DNA of 64,000 bases from Juglans regia (Eukaryota; Streptophyta; Magnoliopsida; Fagales; Juglandaceae), in contig NC_049912.1 of NCBI RefSeq assembly GCF_001411555.2, forward strand, positions 2,869,001-2,933,000. Reading direction: 5' to 3'. Positions 60,986-64,000 of the stretch are shown here, in pieces; the stretch's first letter is position 1; the number at the start of each line of letters is the position of its first letter. The position numbers and the translations under genes are program-made. Under the pieces are notes generated by a model. That model ran no database searches. It had not been told where the DNA came from and saw only the letters and a program-made list of their open reading frames with translations.

Positions 60986-62268
60986 TTGCCAAACTATGGG
61001 CAACAGCATTGGTCATTCGATCTTTATGCTAGACTGTAACCTTAGATCTTTATGCTGGACTGTAACCTTAGGAAACCTGTGCAGTATGCTTCTAATCTCA
61101 TGGATCAAATTTTCCCAGTTAGACAAAGACTCTTGTTCTCTATTAAACTCTTGTACCACCAAAAGTTAGTCACTCTCCACTTGAAGCTCAAGAATCCTTT
61201 GGTACCAAAAGTTAGTCACTCTCCACTTGAAGCTCAAGAATCCCCAAAGGATAACAAATCTGTAGACCTCTCAAAACTACCAAAAGTTCAATTTCCATAG
61301 GGACTCACTTCATGTTCTGGTTTACTAGCTGTGAAGATCACCTTGCCACCTTCATCTCTAAGCTCCATGCCCACCCCAGATTTGCACTGATTATAGAAAA
61401 TAGCACCATCAATGTTTAACTTGAGAGCTCCTGTAGATGGAGGCAGCTAACAACATTTAGGCTTCAAACCTTTTCTCTGCTCATCTGCAACATACATGTA
61501 ATCGTGGTAGACTGTTGAAAAAGCATGATCCACTATCTGTTCTGGAGATAGCTTCTTGTTCTCATAAACCAGTTGGTCTCTTCTATGCCATATTCTCCAC
61601 ACACACAAAAATAGTTTCTCCATTTCTCCTGAGATATTCCTTCTCACCACAGTAGCCACAACTTGTGCAATATCCATTTAAACCTCACTCTCCTGCGGGA
61701 AACATAACTGATGATACCAAAGGTCTTTGAGACTAGAACAGTAGAGGAGAGCATGATTAATATCTTCCTCGTCTTCATTACACCATCTGCACTGTGCCTC
61801 TTCCAATACCTTCTTTGCTTTTAATCTTTTTAAAGTTGGTAAACCATTCTTGCATACCCTCCATGCAAAGATCTTTACTCTGGTTGGCACTTGCATTTTC
61901 CATATATCCTTCCACATTTTCCTCTGCTCCTCCCCATATGACACCTCACCAAGCTGCCTCTCATCTCCAAAAGATTGAAACAGTGGATAAGCACTCTTGA
62001 CACTGAACACCCCATTTTTCTCATATTCCCAGACAATTCTATCTGGTCTGCTATCTAATGCCAACATCATATAAAGAACCTCATAAGCTTCTCTTCGTGA
62101 TAAGAGGTTCCTAACCTTTTCAATGTTCCACCATCTCATATTATCAATCAAATCAGCCACCTTAGATTTCAATTGAGATGGAGGGTTTGAAACTGGAGCT
62201 GGAACCAGCTTGTGATTAGGCAATATATTGATTGTACAGAGGTGAGGTGATTTTTGGGGGTTACCCAC
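60986..62268 (-). mobile_element. LINE 3' remnant: zf-RVT and RNase H domains
   Basis: The minus strand reads MGNPQKSPHLCTINILPNHK, NMRWWNIEKVRNLLSRREAY, RIVWEYEKNGVFSVKSAY, the zinc-binding region WKMQVPTRVKIFAWRVCKNG and CRWCNEDEEDINHALLYC. After a stop comes EKLFLCVWRIWHRRDQLVYE, and finally an RNase H start TGALKLNIDGAIFYNQCKSG, VGMELRDEGGKVIFTASKPE. This order is that of plant L1-type LINEs carrying a C-terminal RNase H. The reverse transcriptase is missing and stops are present. It is a different lineage from the LINEs at 21-23 and 41-43 kb, which show no RNase H. Confidence 0.85.
61020..61250. repeat. Two short tandem duplications in the LINE remnant
   Basis: A 26-bp unit (atctttatgctagactgtaa, ccttag) repeats at 61020-61045 and 61046-61071. 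A 46-bp period unit (ccaaaagttagtcactctcc, then acttgaagctcaagaatcc) repeats from 61159 and 61205. Confidence 0.85.
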
Positions 62269-64000
62269 CTCTTGTTTTTACTTCGTATTTAATGGAATTT
62301 CATCTTCATAACAAAATAAAGTGAATATTTGTGGACGGTTTGCAAATGGACATTTCAGTGTCTATCGAAGTAGAATATTAGCACAAGTATGGAGAAGTAG
62401 AATTTCAAGACTTGGTAAATGTTCTTGAGCAGTGCTATCCATAAGTTTCACATCCTGCACACCCACTTAAAAATATGTCATTTTACCTTTTTATCCTATT
62501 TTACTTACAAACATGTTTAAAATCATTTTCATTACGTGGGTAAAAAAGTAATATGATATATTTTTAAATAAGTGTGCAAGGTGTAAGGCTTATGTCTAAA
62601 ATTTTTCAATGTTCTTATGTGTGGTCTGTTGGGGATGCCACCACTAAAAAGTAAAAGCGTTGTGCTAGGCGGCATGCCCAGTGGTCATGCTACTTAGCAC
62701 AAATTTGAGTTTTTATTTTTTTTTATTTTTCTTTTCATATTTTCTTAACATATTTAAATATTTTTAAAAATTAAAAAAATATACCAATATACTAAAAATA
62801 ATTTTTTAATCATTAAGTAAAAATAATTTTAAAAAAATTAAATACACGAGAGTCAAAGTGGGGGTAAACTAGCATTTTCCAAAGTAAAAAGTGAGTATAC
62901 TTTTCACACTACTGTTTTGAGGTTAGAATACCCAGACATAAGGGGATTATGGAACGGTTTGGATAGTGAGTTGAAATGAAAGTTGAATAAAATATTGTTA
63001 GAATATTATTTTTTAATATTATTATTATTTTGAGATTTGAAAAAGTTGAATTGTTTATTATATTTTGTGTGAAAATTTAAAAAATTTATAATGATGAGAT
63101 GTGATGAGATAAAACACTTCTTGCATCCAAACGTGTGTCAACCGAATATTTTTAAGGTCTAAAAATGAATAAATCATTATCAACCGAATATTCTCTTGTA
63201 TGAGAGTAATTTAGCCTAAAAAAATATACACATTACGACTCAAGTTTTCTCTTTATATGCACTCTTATATATACATCAAATGAGATTGTGATATATTCAC
63301 TCGTGTGTCATTGTCGAGTAAATGTATGGTACATGTGATTTTTCAAGGAATAAACTCTCGTGCTATGGTTGACACCATGTGACATTGCACACGTATAAAA
63401 AAAGGGCCACAAAATTTTGAAACTGCCCTTACATTTAGATTTAATCAAAACGACCTAAATCCCAAATATCCATTCTCTTCCCTTTTAAATTCCGGCTCAT
63501 TCTAAGACCCAAGTAAAGAGGAGAAAACAAGGTGCAAAAGATGTCTCCCAAATATGGAGATGATAAATTCACATATGAAAGAAATCTCTACATGTTTAAT
63601 GTTGCAAGATAGACATATTCAGATAAAGAGTACTGCTACAACGACAAAAAAAATTACACAAATTGACAGAAGTAATTCAAAAATTTGACATAGTTTCGTT
63701 TAGTTTATTAGATCTATTTTACAATATAAATAACTTTATAATTTGACAAATCACGTCATATCACATTAATTTGTAGGATTATATTTGTATAATTCATTTA
63801 TGACTAAAATATTTCCCTTCAAATAAACAACAAACTTTTTATTTTCTTTCTTCCTATATTGTCTTCCTTATTCACCAACATAGTCTTCGAAGCTTTCTCA
63901 TGGAATACCGTTGAGATAACTTCCTTTTGTCTTTGATTCATGTATCGCATTTCTTAAAATCGCCTTAGTAAAATAGTTCGTATCACATTGATTCTACGAG
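62269..64000. other. Terminal intergenic region with MITEs
   Basis: Holds a foldback arm like that at 14.1 kb (~62700-62830), a family M MITE in reverse orientation (~62955-63130, from cggtttggatagtgagttga to catccaaacgtg), and a family P palindromic MITE (~63630-63820). No gene recognised up to the window end. Confidence 0.5.

Noticed and set aside
1..64000. tRNA or rRNA genes
   Set aside because: Only tRNA-like heads of SINEs were found, with TSDs and A tails; no full cloverleaf or rRNA segment was recognised by eye.

Overview
The window is nuclear DNA of a flowering plant, most likely a woody eudicot. It is AT-rich, has canonical GT-AG introns, and carries six typical plant genes separated by AT-rich intergenic DNA full of short transposons. 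The commonest short repeat (TAA-flanked, with runs of ATCTCATC and ACAAAATATAATAAA-like tracts) looks to me like one abundant in Fagales such as walnut and hickory. That assignment rests on memory and is weak.

Layout. 1-490 (-): first exon of a TMEM53/DUF829 protein that runs off the left edge. 3.1-8.6 kb (+): 11-exon gene for a clamp-loader protein related to RFC subunit 3, with a ~430-residue basic N-terminal extension. 10.6-13.3 kb (-): RER1, the Golgi-to-ER retrieval receptor. 19.6-24.8 kb (+): soluble inorganic pyrophosphatase. 25.0-31.2 kb: a decayed PIF/Harbinger transposon. 31.2-38.5 kb: retrotransposon debris. 38.6-44.6 kb (+): gamma carbonic anhydrase of mitochondrial complex I. 44.6-53.1 kb: gene-poor, repeat-rich DNA. 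53.2-60.5 kb (+): auxilin-like J-domain protein. 61.0-62.3 kb (-): LINE remnant. The rest is repeats. The genes are unrelated housekeeping loci; there is no operon-like cooperation and I found no multi-gene novel system.

The main interest is in the mobile DNA and in a few gene details. Several insertions can be delimited to the base by target-site duplications (TSDs). They are three tRNA-like SINEs (one only 96 bp), a complete TRIM retrotransposon, two solo LTRs, two hAT-like elements, a Mutator-like MITE nested in one half of a head-to-tail MITE dimer, and a 5'-truncated LINE. In the genes, the carbonic anhydrase has Gln at the position of its third zinc-ligand His. The pyrophosphatase has a decayed copy of part of exon 1 in its first coding intron. 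The RFC3-like protein keeps a Walker A motif but lacks the usual DExx box.

Exon boundaries of the five complete genes were set by hand from splice sites, frame continuity and family similarity. All exon sets give uninterrupted reading frames, but no transcript data were available.
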